Shown here piece after piece: positions 32,956 through 40,963 of a stretch of 42,730 nt of DNA (positions are counted from its first letter, which is position 1; every line of letters starts with the position of its first letter). Where the stretch lies: positions 1 to 42,730 of the forward strand of contig CAJLCS010000006.1 in the NCBI GenBank assembly GCA_905205195.1. Direction: 5' to 3'. The position numbers were made by a program, and so were the translations under genes. The notes beneath the pieces were generated by a model. That model saw only the letters and a program-made list of their open reading frames with translations, did not search any database and was not told the DNA's origin. The DNA comes from an uncultured Eubacteriales bacterium (GTDB lineage: Bacteria > Bacillota > Clostridia > Oscillospirales > Oscillospiraceae).

Positions 32956-33052
32956 CTTCCCTGTATAAATTTTCCGACATCCTCTTGCTTTTTGACATAT
33001 CCTGTGATAGTATTGGTTTGCGTACTAATCCGAACGGAAGGAGGTGAGACGG

Positions 33053-33757
33053 TTGCGAAGAGACAGCCGCGAAACAAAAAGGAAAATCCTGACCGTTTGC
33101 GTGCGCCTTTTCCTGGAGCAGGGGTATCACAACACCTCGGTCAGCCAGATTGTGGAAGAGGCGGGCGTGGCGAGAGGAAGCTATCTGAGCCTGTTTCCCA
33201 CCAAGGACAAAATTTTGCTGGAATTGGTCGGGACGATGTTCAGCGGGCAGTTCAGCGTGGCAAGAAGCGTCGCAGACAGGCAGTTGCCGCCGGTTTACGC
33301 CTATGCGGTGGAAACGGCGATTCAGCTGACGCTGACCGAGCTGAACGAAAACCTGCGGGAGATTTACATCGAAGCCTATTCCCAGCCGGACACGGCGGAA
33401 TATATTTACATTCACACCACGGCGGAGCTCAAGCAGATTTTCGGTGCCAATTTCCCCGACCAGACCGAGAGCGACTTTTATGAAATGGAGATTGGGACAG
33501 CGGGGCTGATGCGAAGCTACATGGCGAAAAAATGCGACATTCATTTTCCGCTGGAGCGGAAGCTCAGCCGGTTTCTGTCGGCGGCGATGCGGGTGTACCG
33601 GGTGCCGGAGGAGGAGCAGGTAAAGACGCTTGCCTTTATCCGCTCCCTGGATATGCGGGCCACCGCCACGGAGGTCATGAAAAAATTATTTGCCATGTTG
33701 GAAATGACATTCGATTTTAAGCTGTCCACAGACGGCAAAACGGAGGTAACAAGATGA
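33053..33757 (+). CDS. TetR-family transcriptional regulator
   Basis: A 234-residue protein with an N-terminal TetR HTH (about 5-55: TKRKILTVCVRLFLEQGYHNT, quoted in part, then IVEEAGVARGSYLSLFPTKDKIL) and a helical ligand/dimer domain. The start is TTG at 33053, because AAGGAGGTGA (33038-33047) fits it; a GTG at 33044 lies inside that site. The gene overlaps the surface-protein gene by four bases (ATGA), so the regulator and a wall-anchored protein are made from one message. TTGACA at 32992-32997 may be its -35, but no convincing -10 was found. Confidence 0.88.
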   Translation: MRRDSRETKRKILTVCVRLFLEQGYHNTSVSQIVEEAGVARGSYLSLFPTKDKILLELVGTMFSGQFSVARSVADRQLPPVYAYAVETAIQLTLTELNENLREIYIEAYSQPDTAEYIYIHTTAELKQIFGANFPDQTESDFYEMEIGTAGLMRSYMAKKCDIHFPLERKLSRFLSAAMRVYRVPEEEQVKTLAFIRSLDMRATATEVMKKLFAMLEMTFDFKLSTDGKTEVTR

Positions 33758-36489
33758 AAAAGCGACTTTTCAGCATCCTGCTCACCCTTTGTATGGTTCT
33801 GTCCTTTGCACCGACGGCGGTTTTGGCCGAGGGCGGCGCGGACACTCTGGCAAGCGGCCATTCCCACTGCATCTGCGGCGGCGAAAACACGGTCGGCGAC
33901 CACACGGCACATCAGGCCGCCGACTATCAGCCGTGGAACGGCTCCGATGCCATCAGCTACACCGACGGCAAGGCCTATGTGTATCTGACGGATAACGCCA
34001 CCATCAATTCCAACCTGGTTGTGGACGGCGCCACGCTGTATCTCTGCCTGAACGGCAAAGAGTATGCCAGCAACGGCTCCAATAAAATCCAGGTGAAAAA
34101 CAGCGGACGCCTGGTGCTGTGCGACTGCAAGGGAACCGGCGTGATCAAGGGCGCCACCTCCGGCTGGGGCGGCATGGGGATTTATCTCTATGCAGGCACC
34201 GTGGACCTTTTCGGCGCTAAGCTCACCGGCGGCAAGGTAACCGGAAAAGGCGGCGGCGGTGCGATTGCGCTGGAGGACAGCTCCAGCACTTTGAACATCT
34301 ACGGCGGCGAAATGAGCGGCAACAACGGCAACAACCATGGAGGCGCAATTTACACCAAGAACGGCGGCACGATCAATATGTACGGAGGACGCATAGCTAA
34401 AAACGAAGCTTACAGGGGTGGTGGCTTGCGTCTTACCGGCGGCAGCACATTTAATATGTACGGCGGGTTGCTCGAAAACAACAGCAGCACAGCCCGCTGG
34501 GACACGATACCGGCTAACAGCGGCAATTTGTATATTGCAGACGGCGCTGTCATGAACGCAAATGCCGGTGTTGTTCGCGGAGGCGGCTATGCGGCGGTGT
34601 TTAATCTTGGAACGATTCAGACTGATGACGCCAATTATCCTGCCACCAAATTTTACAGCGGTCTGTATAACATGGGCGGCGTAGCGAAAGGCGGTATGTA
34701 TTACGGCAGTTATATGGCAGCGGGCGGCAATATGGGCGATTGCTATGTATACTACGCACTTGAAGAAAGTTGGGGTGCGCAAGCTCGTTTTGCAAGACAA
34801 TTCATAGAACCGGGCAATTTGCCCACCAGACCTGATGATCCCGCTAAAGCCGGATACATCTTTGAGGGCTGGCGCAATGTTGACGGAACCCCCTTTGATT
34901 TCTCCAAACCGGTTCAGGAAAGTATGATGGCAGTAGCAATATGGTCGGAGTGCGACCATGCCGACAGCACGGCACAGCCCACCTGCACGGATTCCGCCGT
35001 CTGCACGGTGTGCGGCGGAACGATTCCCGCAACGGGACACGCGATTGTCTGGCACAGCGAAAACGGGCAGTACTGGCAGACATGCAGCAATTGCAGCTTC
35101 GTGTCGGAGAAGAAGGCCGTTCCGGAAGTGATTCTCAATGTCCCCGACACGGTCTGCCGGACCCAGGACTGTGCTTTTACCTTCAATCTCCCGGAAGGCT
35201 GCACGAATCCCGAATATGGCTATGAATTTGTCAGCGTGGGCGGCGGCGACAGTGCGACGGTGGAAAACGGCGTGTGCAGCGGCGTAATCGAAGCGGAATG
35301 GTACGCGCCGGATGAGACGAGCTTTGTTCTTACGGTTTACGTCACCACCGCCGACGGCTTTGCGGTGACGGCCTCCAAGACGGTGAAAATCGCGGAGGAG
35401 CACGTTTACGAGTGGCAGAGCGCAAACAGCGAATACTGGCAGAAATGCACGCGCTGTGGCAGCGAAACGGCAAAGAAGGCCGTTCCGGAGATCGTGATCA
35501 GCGGCCCGGACACGGTCTGCCGGACCCAGGACTGTGCTTTTACCTTCAATCTCCCGGAAGGCTGCACGAATCCCGAATATGGCTATGAATTTGTCAGCGT
35601 GGGCGGCGGCGACAGTGCGACGGTGGAAAACGGCGTGTGCAGCGGCGTAATCGAAGCGGAATGGTACGCGCCGGATGAGACGAGCTTTGTTCTTACGGTT
35701 TACGTCACCACCGCCGACGGCTTTGCGGTGACGGCCTCCAAGACGGTGAAAATCGCGGAGGAGCACGTTTACGAGTGGCAGAGCGCAAACAGCGAATACT
35801 GGCAGAAATGCACGCGCTGTGGCAGCGAAACGGCAAAGAAGGCCGTTCCGGAGATCGTGATCAGCGGCCCGGACACGGTCTGCCGGACCCAGGACGGCGT
35901 CTTCCGCTTTACCCTCCCGGAGGGGTGCAGCCTTGTGACCGCGGGCTATGAGTTCGACAGGATCGGCGGCGATCTTCCCACAGCGCCGGAAAACGGTGCG
36001 TATACCGTGGCACTTGCTGCTTCCGCTTATCCGGCGGAAGAAAACGGCTACCGGATCACGGTCTGCGTGAAAACGGCGGACGGCTTTACCGTCAGAGCGG
36101 AAAAGACGGTGACGATTCAGAATGAACACACCGGCGGTACCGCAACCTGCACCGATAAAGCCAAGTGCACGGTCTGCGGCGCGGAATACGGCGAACCCGA
36201 TCCGGAGAACCACAGCGATCTCCTATACTTCCCGGCCAAGGCGGCCACCAAGACCGCGGAGGGCAACATCGCGTATTGGTATTGCAGCGCCTGCGGCAAG
36301 TATTTCGCCGACGAGGACGGCACCAAGGAAATCACCAAGGCCGACACCGTCACGGAAAAGCTGAAGGATACCAAGACGCCCCAGACCGGCGACGTAAGCA
36401 ATCTGACGCTGTGGGTGACCCTGCTGCTTGTCAGCGGCAGCGCTGCCGCCGCAGCTGTGATTTGCGGAAAGAAAAAGCAGCACAGGTAA
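33754..36489 (+). CDS. Sortase-anchored repeat surface protein with beta-helix domain
   Basis: A 911-residue exported protein. Residues 1-25 are a signal peptide (LLTLCMVLSFAPTAVLA); about 60-300 form a Gly/Asn-rich right-handed beta-helix (rungs such as NMYGG, NIYGGEMSGN); about 350-397 resemble an InlB-type repeat (GYIFEGWRN). A Cys-paired segment (CTDSAVCTVCGG) leads to 121-residue repeats: identical copies at 465-585 and 586-706, a diverged third from 707. Each contains a CTRCG knuckle. The tail has a second Cys segment (CTDKAKCTVCGAEYG), the sorting motif TPQTGD, a hydrophobic helix and KKKQHR. It should be wall-linked; the ligand is unknown. GGAGG at 33742-33746 starts translation. Confidence 0.88.
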   Translation: MKKRLFSILLTLCMVLSFAPTAVLAEGGADTLASGHSHCICGGENTVGDHTAHQAADYQPWNGSDAISYTDGKAYVYLTDNATINSNLVVDGATLYLCLNGKEYASNGSNKIQVKNSGRLVLCDCKGTGVIKGATSGWGGMGIYLYAGTVDLFGAKLTGGKVTGKGGGGAIALEDSSSTLNIYGGEMSGNNGNNHGGAIYTKNGGTINMYGGRIAKNEAYRGGGLRLTGGSTFNMYGGLLENNSSTARWDTIPANSGNLYIADGAVMNANAGVVRGGGYAAVFNLGTIQTDDANYPATKFYSGLYNMGGVAKGGMYYGSYMAAGGNMGDCYVYYALEESWGAQARFARQFIEPGNLPTRPDDPAKAGYIFEGWRNVDGTPFDFSKPVQESMMAVAIWSECDHADSTAQPTCTDSAVCTVCGGTIPATGHAIVWHSENGQYWQTCSNCSFVSEKKAVPEVILNVPDTVCRTQDCAFTFNLPEGCTNPEYGYEFVSVGGGDSATVENGVCSGVIEAEWYAPDETSFVLTVYVTTADGFAVTASKTVKIAEEHVYEWQSANSEYWQKCTRCGSETAKKAVPEIVISGPDTVCRTQDCAFTFNLPEGCTNPEYGYEFVSVGGGDSATVENGVCSGVIEAEWYAPDETSFVLTVYVTTADGFAVTASKTVKIAEEHVYEWQSANSEYWQKCTRCGSETAKKAVPEIVISGPDTVCRTQDGVFRFTLPEGCSLVTAGYEFDRIGGDLPTAPENGAYTVALAASAYPAEENGYRITVCVKTADGFTVRAEKTVTIQNEHTGGTATCTDKAKCTVCGAEYGEPDPENHSDLLYFPAKAATKTAEGNIAYWYCSACGKYFADEDGTKEITKADTVTEKLKDTKTPQTGDVSNLTLWVTLLLVSGSAAAAAVICGKKKQHR
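34381..34960 (+). other. Base-composition shift inside the surface-protein gene
   Basis: Codons here use A/T at the third position far more often (for example gctaaaaacgaagct, aatatg, gttgttcgc) than the flanking parts of the same gene, which use C/G. The segment covers the end of the beta-helix and the InlB-like part and may be a separately acquired module. Confidence 0.45.
35146..35871 (+). repeat. Two identical 363-bp tandem repeats within the surface-protein gene
   Basis: The copies 35146-35508 and 35509-35871 appear identical base for base, and a third, diverged copy starts at 35872. The period is exactly 121 codons, so copy number can change without breaking the frame. Confidence 0.9.
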
Positions 36490-36512
36490 ACACTTCACGA
36501 TCCCCCTTCTTC

Positions 36513-36552
36513 GGAAGCGGCGTGCCCATCGCGGGTGCGTCGCTTCCTTTTT
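36513..36552 (+). terminator. Rho-independent terminator of the TetR-surface protein operon
   Basis: A 15-bp stem with a few G-U pairs (36513-36527 with 36533-36547), five-base loop, then TTTTT. Confidence 0.85.
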
Positions 36553-36607
36553 GCTGTTCTATCGGACAGGCGGGAGACATAGCCTGTAGCGAAAGGGGAG
36601 AGGGAGT

Positions 36608-37036
36608 ATGGGGTATCATCGTAGGAAAACGGAACGGACCCGGTCCCTGCCAGTCGGGGTGGGCATCGGGGTTTTGACGGCCATGGCCATCGCCCTTGTG
36701 GGCGCCATGATTTTGGCGGCAACGGTGGACAGGGAGATGCTGCTGGAAAGCGGAATCGGCGGCGGAAGTACCGCGCTGCAAGCCGCTGCGTCGGCGATCG
36801 GTGCTGCGGTGGCGTTCCGGCAGATCCGGAGCCGCCGGATGCTGGTTTGTCTGCTGTGCGGCGGGTGCTTTCTGGCCGTACTACTGGGCTGCGGACTGTT
36901 GTTTTTTGAAGGAGGGATCCACGGAGTCGGCAGGACCGCTGCGGCCGTGATGCTGAGCAGCTGCGCCGTCGGATTGCTGGGCCTGCGCGGCGGAAAACGG
37001 GCCGGAAAGCGGGTGCGCGCCGCCGCCTCTCGTTAA
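36608..37036 (+). CDS. Small four-helix membrane protein of unknown function
   Basis: A 142-residue protein with four predicted membrane helices (about 16-38, 54-70, 79-101, 108-127) between basic ends (RRKTERTR and RGGKRAGKRVRAAASR). The layout resembles the TIGR04086 family of small clostridial membrane proteins, but I cannot confirm it. GGGGAGAGGGAG precedes the ATG. It stands alone between the surface protein's terminator and an AT-rich spacer. Confidence 0.65.
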   Translation: MGYHRRKTERTRSLPVGVGIGVLTAMAIALVGAMILAATVDREMLLESGIGGGSTALQAAASAIGAAVAFRQIRSRRMLVCLLCGGCFLAVLLGCGLLFFEGGIHGVGRTAAAVMLSSCAVGLLGLRGGKRAGKRVRAAASR

Positions 37037-37385
37037 GTTGTACAAAAAGCAGAAACAGTAAATAAAATTTACCTGTGGTTGCCGATGATGCAAGATGCCT
37101 TGCAAAACACCACATTTAGGACGTTTTGCAGAAGCAAAATCCCAGATATAGAAAAATAATTGATTTTGATAAACGGCACTGCTATGGCGGTTGACGGTGT
37201 TGACATAACAGCGTTGACATAAATATTTGGCATAATCTACAAAAAACGTAAAAATCTGCAAAAACGCTTGAAATTGAAGCGATTTTGGAGTATAGTATTC
37301 TGGCAATCAATGAATAGGGGCTTTGTCCCGTTTTTCAGCCGCCGGATACTTCTCCATAGAATTCTGAAGAAGAGGGGCGTCGCCT
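37037..37385. other. AT-rich spacer with hairpins and iterated GTTGAC repeats
   Basis: 349 bases with no credible gene, clearly richer in A/T than its surroundings. It holds a nested hairpin (TGTGGT at 37074 pairing with ACCACA at 37109, around TGCAAG/CTTGCA at 37089-37104), a second stem (37124-37129 with 37134-37139), three direct GTTGAC repeats (starting 37190, 37199, 37213; the last two extend to GTTGACATAA), and near the end a good promoter for the next gene. Confidence 0.6.
37268..37296 (+). promoter_or_regulatory. Promoter of the membrane protein-xerD operon
   Basis: TTGAAA (37268-37273), 17-base spacer, TATAGT (37291-37296), giving a leader of about 80 bases. Confidence 0.75.
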
Positions 37386-37916
37386 ATGGAAAATGGGATT
37401 CGGGTTTGGGAGCATTCGGCAGTCAAACATTGCAGGCGATTTCTTTTCATGCTTGCATTGTTCTGGATCATCGGTCTTCTTTGCGGTGCTTCCGCAGCAA
37501 AAACAGCTGGCGCTTCTTTCCGTTCCTGTTTACGCGCGGCCGCCAGCGGCCGGTTGTCGTTTCCGGCGCTTGCGGTGGCTGTTTCTTTTCCGCTTGTGTT
37601 ATCGTTCCTGCTTTGCCTGATTGACCTGCCTTGGTTACTTCTTCCGATCAGCCTCTTTGAGGCTTTTTCCCTTACTTTTTGCCTCTGCGGTGCGGCACTT
37701 GCCTTTGGCAGCGCCGGATGGCTGGCCGGCAGAATGCTGCTGTTTACGGCCGGCTGGATGCCGGGAATCCTCTGGTGGTTCTGGTTGCGTCGGCTCTCCG
37801 GTGGGCCGGATTCGGCAATTCCGGATTTTTGTCTGAGCTTTGCAGCGGTTTTTCTGATCGGAAGTTTTGATTTTCGCGTTGTTTCGCCGTTTCTGGCGAA
37901 GCTGCTCGGAGCATAA
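37386..37916 (+). CDS. Multi-pass membrane protein, possibly SpoIIM-like
   Basis: A 176-residue protein with about five hydrophobic segments. The first (FMLALFWIIGLLCGASAAK) recalls the start of SpoIIM, and in Bacillus spoIIM lies close to the XerD-type gene ripX, as here, which is the only contextual support. SpoIIM belongs to the engulfment machinery of sporulation. Sequence similarity is too weak for a firm name. AGAGGGG (37371-37377) precedes the ATG; the xerD-type gene follows after 34 bases, so they are probably co-transcribed. Confidence 0.6.
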   Translation: MENGIRVWEHSAVKHCRRFLFMLALFWIIGLLCGASAAKTAGASFRSCLRAAASGRLSFPALAVAVSFPLVLSFLLCLIDLPWLLLPISLFEAFSLTFCLCGAALAFGSAGWLAGRMLLFTAGWMPGILWWFWLRRLSGGPDSAIPDFCLSFAAVFLIGSFDFRVVSPFLAKLLGA

Positions 37917-37950
37917 GCAATACACAGGAAAGGAAACAGGTCGCGTCGTA

Positions 37951-38835
37951 ATGCTGGATTTGATTGGCGCCTATGAAAATCATCTTTCCAAGGTGAAGCA
38001 GGCCTCTGCCAACACGGTTTCCTCCTATATGCGGGACGTTCGCCAGTTTGCACTCTGGCTGTCCCAGACGGAGGAACTGGATGTGGTGGATGCCGGACAA
38101 TTGAATATCAGTGCGTACCTTGCCCACCTGTCGGCGGCAGGGAAGTCCAATGCGACCGTTTCCCGGTCCCTGGCCAGCCTGAAGAATTTCTACGCGTATC
38201 TGGTCAGCTCCGGTTTTCTGGACCAGACGCCGGTCACCGACATCCATGTGGATAGGGGAGAGCGGAAGCTGCCCCAGATTCTTACCGGCCGGGAGATTGA
38301 GCTGCTGCTGGCCCAGCCGGTGTGCATCGATGCCAAGGGCTTCCGGGACAAGGCCATGCTGGAAGTCATGTACGCCACCGGAATGCGGGTGACGGAGCTG
38401 TTGGATCTGGACGTGGACGACGTCAATCTGGAGCTTGGCATCATCAAATGCGCGGGCGTGAAAAAATCCCGGGCCATTCCGCTGTATCCCGGTGCTTTGA
38501 AGGCGCTGACCGTGTATGTCAACGACATCCGCTCCGGTATGCTGGCGGATCCGTCGGAACCGGCGCTGTTTGTGAACGTCAACGGCGTCCGGATGAGCCG
38601 CCAGGGCTTCTGGAAGCTGCTGAAGCACTATCAGGAGACGGCCCATATCGACAAGGACATTACCCCCCATACGCTGCGGCACAGCTTTGCCGTGCATCTG
38701 CTGGAAAACGGCGCCGACGTCGGCTCCTTGCAGGAGCTGATGGGGCACAGCGATATTTCCTCCACCCAGATGTACACGCATCTGGTGAATCAGCACTTAA
38801 AGTCCGTTTACGAAAAATGTCATCCGAAAGCATAA
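37951..38835 (+). CDS. Tyrosine recombinase, XerD-type
   Basis: A 294-residue recombinase with an N-terminal SAM-like core-binding domain (about 1-88) and a catalytic domain with Arg146, Lys171/172, His240-x2-Arg243 (HTLRHSFA), His266 (LMGHSD) and Tyr275 (QMYTHL). Length and motifs are those of housekeeping Xer proteins that resolve chromosome dimers at dif rather than of phage integrases. ATG at 37951; the ribosome site is modest (AGGAAA-CAGG). A bidirectional terminator separates it from pfkA. A second Xer gene lies at 40964-41971. Confidence 0.9.
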   Translation: MLDLIGAYENHLSKVKQASANTVSSYMRDVRQFALWLSQTEELDVVDAGQLNISAYLAHLSAAGKSNATVSRSLASLKNFYAYLVSSGFLDQTPVTDIHVDRGERKLPQILTGREIELLLAQPVCIDAKGFRDKAMLEVMYATGMRVTELLDLDVDDVNLELGIIKCAGVKKSRAIPLYPGALKALTVYVNDIRSGMLADPSEPALFVNVNGVRMSRQGFWKLLKHYQETAHIDKDITPHTLRHSFAVHLLENGADVGSLQELMGHSDISSTQMYTHLVNQHLKSVYEKCHPKA

Positions 38836-38870
38836 AAAACCTGCCGAATCAAGCGATTCGGCAGGTTTTT
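38835..38870. terminator. Bidirectional terminator between xerD-type gene and pfkA
   Basis: A 16-bp stem (38835-38850 with 38855-38870) with loop AAGC, and A/T tracts on both sides so that it works in both directions. Confidence 0.9.
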
Positions 38871-38884
38871 ATAATAATAGGAGA

Positions 38885-39856
38885 TCAGATACCGGTCATG
38901 GCAGCCAGCACATCCACTTCCATCTGCTGGATGCTCTTGTGCATGGCAAGGCCCTCGCTGATGTCCACGTCGGTGAAGCGGCCTTGGTTGGTGCAGACGA
39001 TCCGGTTATTCTTGCCGGCCAGCAGCAGCTCCACGGCCAGATAGCCCATCTTGGTGGCGTTGACGCGGTCCCGGCCGGTGGGGGAGCCGCCCCGCTGAAT
39101 GTGACCCAGCACCGTCACCCGGGGGTCCAGGTCGATGGTGTCCTTGATCCGGGCCGCAATGTCGGCAGCGGAACCGGCGCCTTCGGCGACGACGATCATG
39201 TAGTGGGTAAAGCCGTTGAAGCGGGCCTGACGGATTTTTTCAATCACGTCCCGCTCAAAATCGATAGGCTCTTCCGGCACCAGGACGGCGGTAGCGCCGA
39301 CGGCCAGGCCGACATACATGGCCAGGTAGCCCGCATTGCGGCCCATGACCTCCACGACGGAGCAGCGCTCGTGGGACTGCATGGTGTCGCGGAGCTTATC
39401 GATACATTCAATGGCGGTGTTGGCGGCGGTGTCGAAGCCGATGCAGTAGTTGGTGCAGCTGATATCGTTATCGATGGTGCCGGGGATGCCGATGACGTTG
39501 ATGCCATGTTTGGACAGCTCCAGCGCACCGCGGAAGGTGCCGTCGCCGCCGATGGCAATGATGCTGTCCAGCCCAAGGAACTTGCAGGTGGACACTGCCT
39601 TCAGCTGACCTTCTTCGGTCATGAATTCCTGGCTTCTGGCCGTGTAGAGAATGGTGCCGCCCCGATTGATGGTGTGGGCCACGCTCTTTTCGTCCAGTTT
39701 TTCAATATCACCGTTAATCAGGCCGTTCCAGCCGCGGCGAATGCCGTAGCACTCAACGCCGCGATAAATCGCGGTACGAACAACCGCACGGACACAGGCA
39801 TTCATGCCGGGGGCGTCGCCGCCGCTGGTCAGAACGCCAATACGTTTTACACTCAT
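38885..39856 (-). CDS. pfkA: ATP-dependent 6-phosphofructokinase
   Basis: A 323-residue glycolytic enzyme that phosphorylates fructose 6-phosphate to the 1,6-bisphosphate. ATP loop residues are LTSGGDAPGMN (10-19) and GGDGT (103-107), in which Gly106 points to ATP rather than pyrophosphate as donor. PGTIDND (125-131) holds the catalytic Asp129, and MGRNAGYLA binds substrate. AGGAGG precedes the ATG. It has its own promoter and terminator. Confidence 0.97.
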   Translation of the reverse strand: MSVKRIGVLTSGGDAPGMNACVRAVVRTAIYRGVECYGIRRGWNGLINGDIEKLDEKSVAHTINRGGTILYTARSQEFMTEEGQLKAVSTCKFLGLDSIIAIGGDGTFRGALELSKHGINVIGIPGTIDNDISCTNYCIGFDTAANTAIECIDKLRDTMQSHERCSVVEVMGRNAGYLAMYVGLAVGATAVLVPEEPIDFERDVIEKIRQARFNGFTHYMIVVAEGAGSAADIAARIKDTIDLDPRVTVLGHIQRGGSPTGRDRVNATKMGYLAVELLLAGKNNRIVCTNQGRFTDVDISEGLAMHKSIQQMEVDVLAAMTGI

Positions 39857-39890
39857 GATGGATTCCTCCTATCAATTTTTCCTCCATCTT

Positions 39891-39919
39891 ATTTTAACGG
39901 GAAAAAGTCGAATTGTAAA
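39891..39919 (-). promoter_or_regulatory. Promoter of pfkA
   Basis: Minus-strand TTTACA (39914-39919), 17-base spacer, TAAAAT (39891-39896). Confidence 0.8.
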
Positions 39920-39944
39920 GACGGAAATTGAAAAAGTTTCAATC

Positions 39945-40121
39945 TTTGCGGACAGCAGGAGGGGGCGCGAGAGACAGGCGGATGTGTTCGACGTCAGTCT
40001 GGACTACCTGACCGGGCGAACCGATGAACCGAAACAGGATGCCAAAAGCACCGCCGAACAGAGTATGGAGCAGCGGATTGAGCAGCTGGAAAAGGCAATC
40101 GCCAAGCTGACGCAAGCATAG
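39945..40121 (+). pseudogene. XRE-family regulator C-terminal fragment
   Basis: The readable segment RERQADVFDVSLDYLTGRTDEP matches the end of the Cro/C1-type HTH and what follows it in many XRE repressors (ADVFDVSLDYLTGRTD is a family hallmark). A short coiled-coil-like tail (EQSMEQRIEQLEKAIAKLTQA) follows to a stop. The DNA-recognition helices are missing, and the usual 8-10 residues between ERQ and AD are also absent, so this is a twice-damaged remnant. The 5' boundary is approximate. Confidence 0.65.
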
Positions 40122-40454
40122 AGAAAGCCCCCGGCGGTGGACACAGTGTCCATAGCCGGTGGGACAGTCTTATCTTGTGCAAGCGAGACAGCCAGGGGAG
40201 CAGATGAGGTCGGAGCGTGGCTTCTGAGAGGGCGCGGATTGTTGAACGAAGCGAACGCAACAAAATAAAAATTTTGTTGCGTTTGGAGAGGAAATATGCT
40301 ATCATAAATCCGACAGCAAGGCCGACGGTGCTTTGTTGCCGCGGCTGGGATTTCCAAAGGCGCTTTGCGGTGTCCGGCGGGATTTGGGCCGCAGACTCCG
40401 GAGGCCGGGTTCCCGGCGTCCCGGAACGGTCGGCCGGACGTTGGGTGCGGCTTC
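40122..40454. other. Gene-free spacer with a long hairpin and an orphan promoter
   Basis: It holds a short palindrome GGACACAGTGTCC (40139-40151), a perfect 13-bp hairpin (40254-40266 with 40271-40283, loop AAAA), a promoter pointing right, and then a GC-rich, hairpin-prone stretch (about 40310-40450) up to the 3' end of the GNAT gene. No recognisable protein is encoded on either strand. Confidence 0.5.
40277..40305 (+). promoter_or_regulatory. Orphan promoter in the XRE-GNAT spacer
   Basis: TTGCGT (40277-40282), 17-base spacer, TATCAT (40300-40305) with TGC before it (extended -10). The -35 lies inside the right arm of the 13-bp hairpin. No gene lies downstream on this strand, so it may drive a small RNA or be a remnant. 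Confidence 0.5.
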
Positions 40455-40937
40455 TTACGCAAGCCAAACGCGGCGGCATTCATAATAGGCGTATCGTTCG
40501 TCCTGGCCAATCTGCCGGAATCCGACCTTCTCCAGAACGTGTCGGCTGCGTGCGTTGGTCCGAAGCGCGTCGGCCAGCACGGTTTCCACCTGCAGCGTTT
40601 CAAACGCATAGCGCAGCGCCAGCCGCTCCGCTTCGGTTCCGTAGCCGCGATTTTTGAAGGCATCGTTCTTCATATGGATGCCAAAGGCGCAGCTGCTGTG
40701 TTCCGGGTCAAACCGCTTGAATTCGATGTCTCCGATCACGGCGCCGTCCAGCAAAACCGCCAGAAGGCATTTCCCTTTGGCAAGGCGCTGATCATACCGG
40801 GCCTCGGCATCTTCCTGGCGGAACGTGTAGGGCTGCATTTCCTCCGGATGCTCGTAGACGGCAGGGTCCGGAGAAAAGCCGTCCCAGAATGCCCGGGATA
40901 ACGCTTTGGTCATGGGACAAAGTACAGGATGACTCAT
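40455..40937 (-). CDS. GNAT-family N-acetyltransferase
   Basis: A 160-residue acetyl-CoA-dependent transferase. The acetyl-CoA loop is seen as KNRGYGTEAERLALRYAF (motif A, R-x-x-G-x-G/A), preceded by FGIHMKND and followed by NARSRHVLEKVGFRQIG (motif B), the typical RimJ/L-like end. The substrate is unknown. The start ATG is only 26 bases from the divergent xerC-type gene start. Confidence 0.88.
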   Translation of the reverse strand: MSHPVLCPMTKALSRAFWDGFSPDPAVYEHPEEMQPYTFRQEDAEARYDQRLAKGKCLLAVLLDGAVIGDIEFKRFDPEHSSCAFGIHMKNDAFKNRGYGTEAERLALRYAFETLQVETVLADALRTNARSRHVLEKVGFRQIGQDERYAYYECRRVWLA

Positions 40938-40963
40938 TATTTTACCTCAAAAGGAGTGATTTT

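Noticed and set aside
35146..35871. Tandem repeats considered as a CRISPR array
   Set aside because: The period of 363 bp, coding frame and absence of spacers exclude it.
33541..36213. An 890-codon open frame on the minus strand opposite the surface-protein gene
   Set aside because: It mirrors the repeat structure of the sense gene, has no ribosome site or recognisable domain, and starts within DNA fully explained by the plus-strand genes. Long antisense frames are expected at this GC content.
37199..37236. Candidate dif site near the xerD-type gene
   Set aside because: One half-site resembles the XerD arm, but no XerC arm with a six-base centre is found next to it. Kept only as part of the spacer finding.
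36881..37306. A 141-codon minus-strand frame across the AT-rich spacer
   Set aside because: No ribosome site or homology; it overlaps the antisense of the small membrane protein gene and looks accidental.
40217..40657. A 146-codon plus-strand frame between the XRE fragment and the GNAT gene
   Set aside because: The translation is Arg/Gly-rich without domain signs, runs through the hairpin and into the antisense of the GNAT gene, and the orphan promoter lies inside it.
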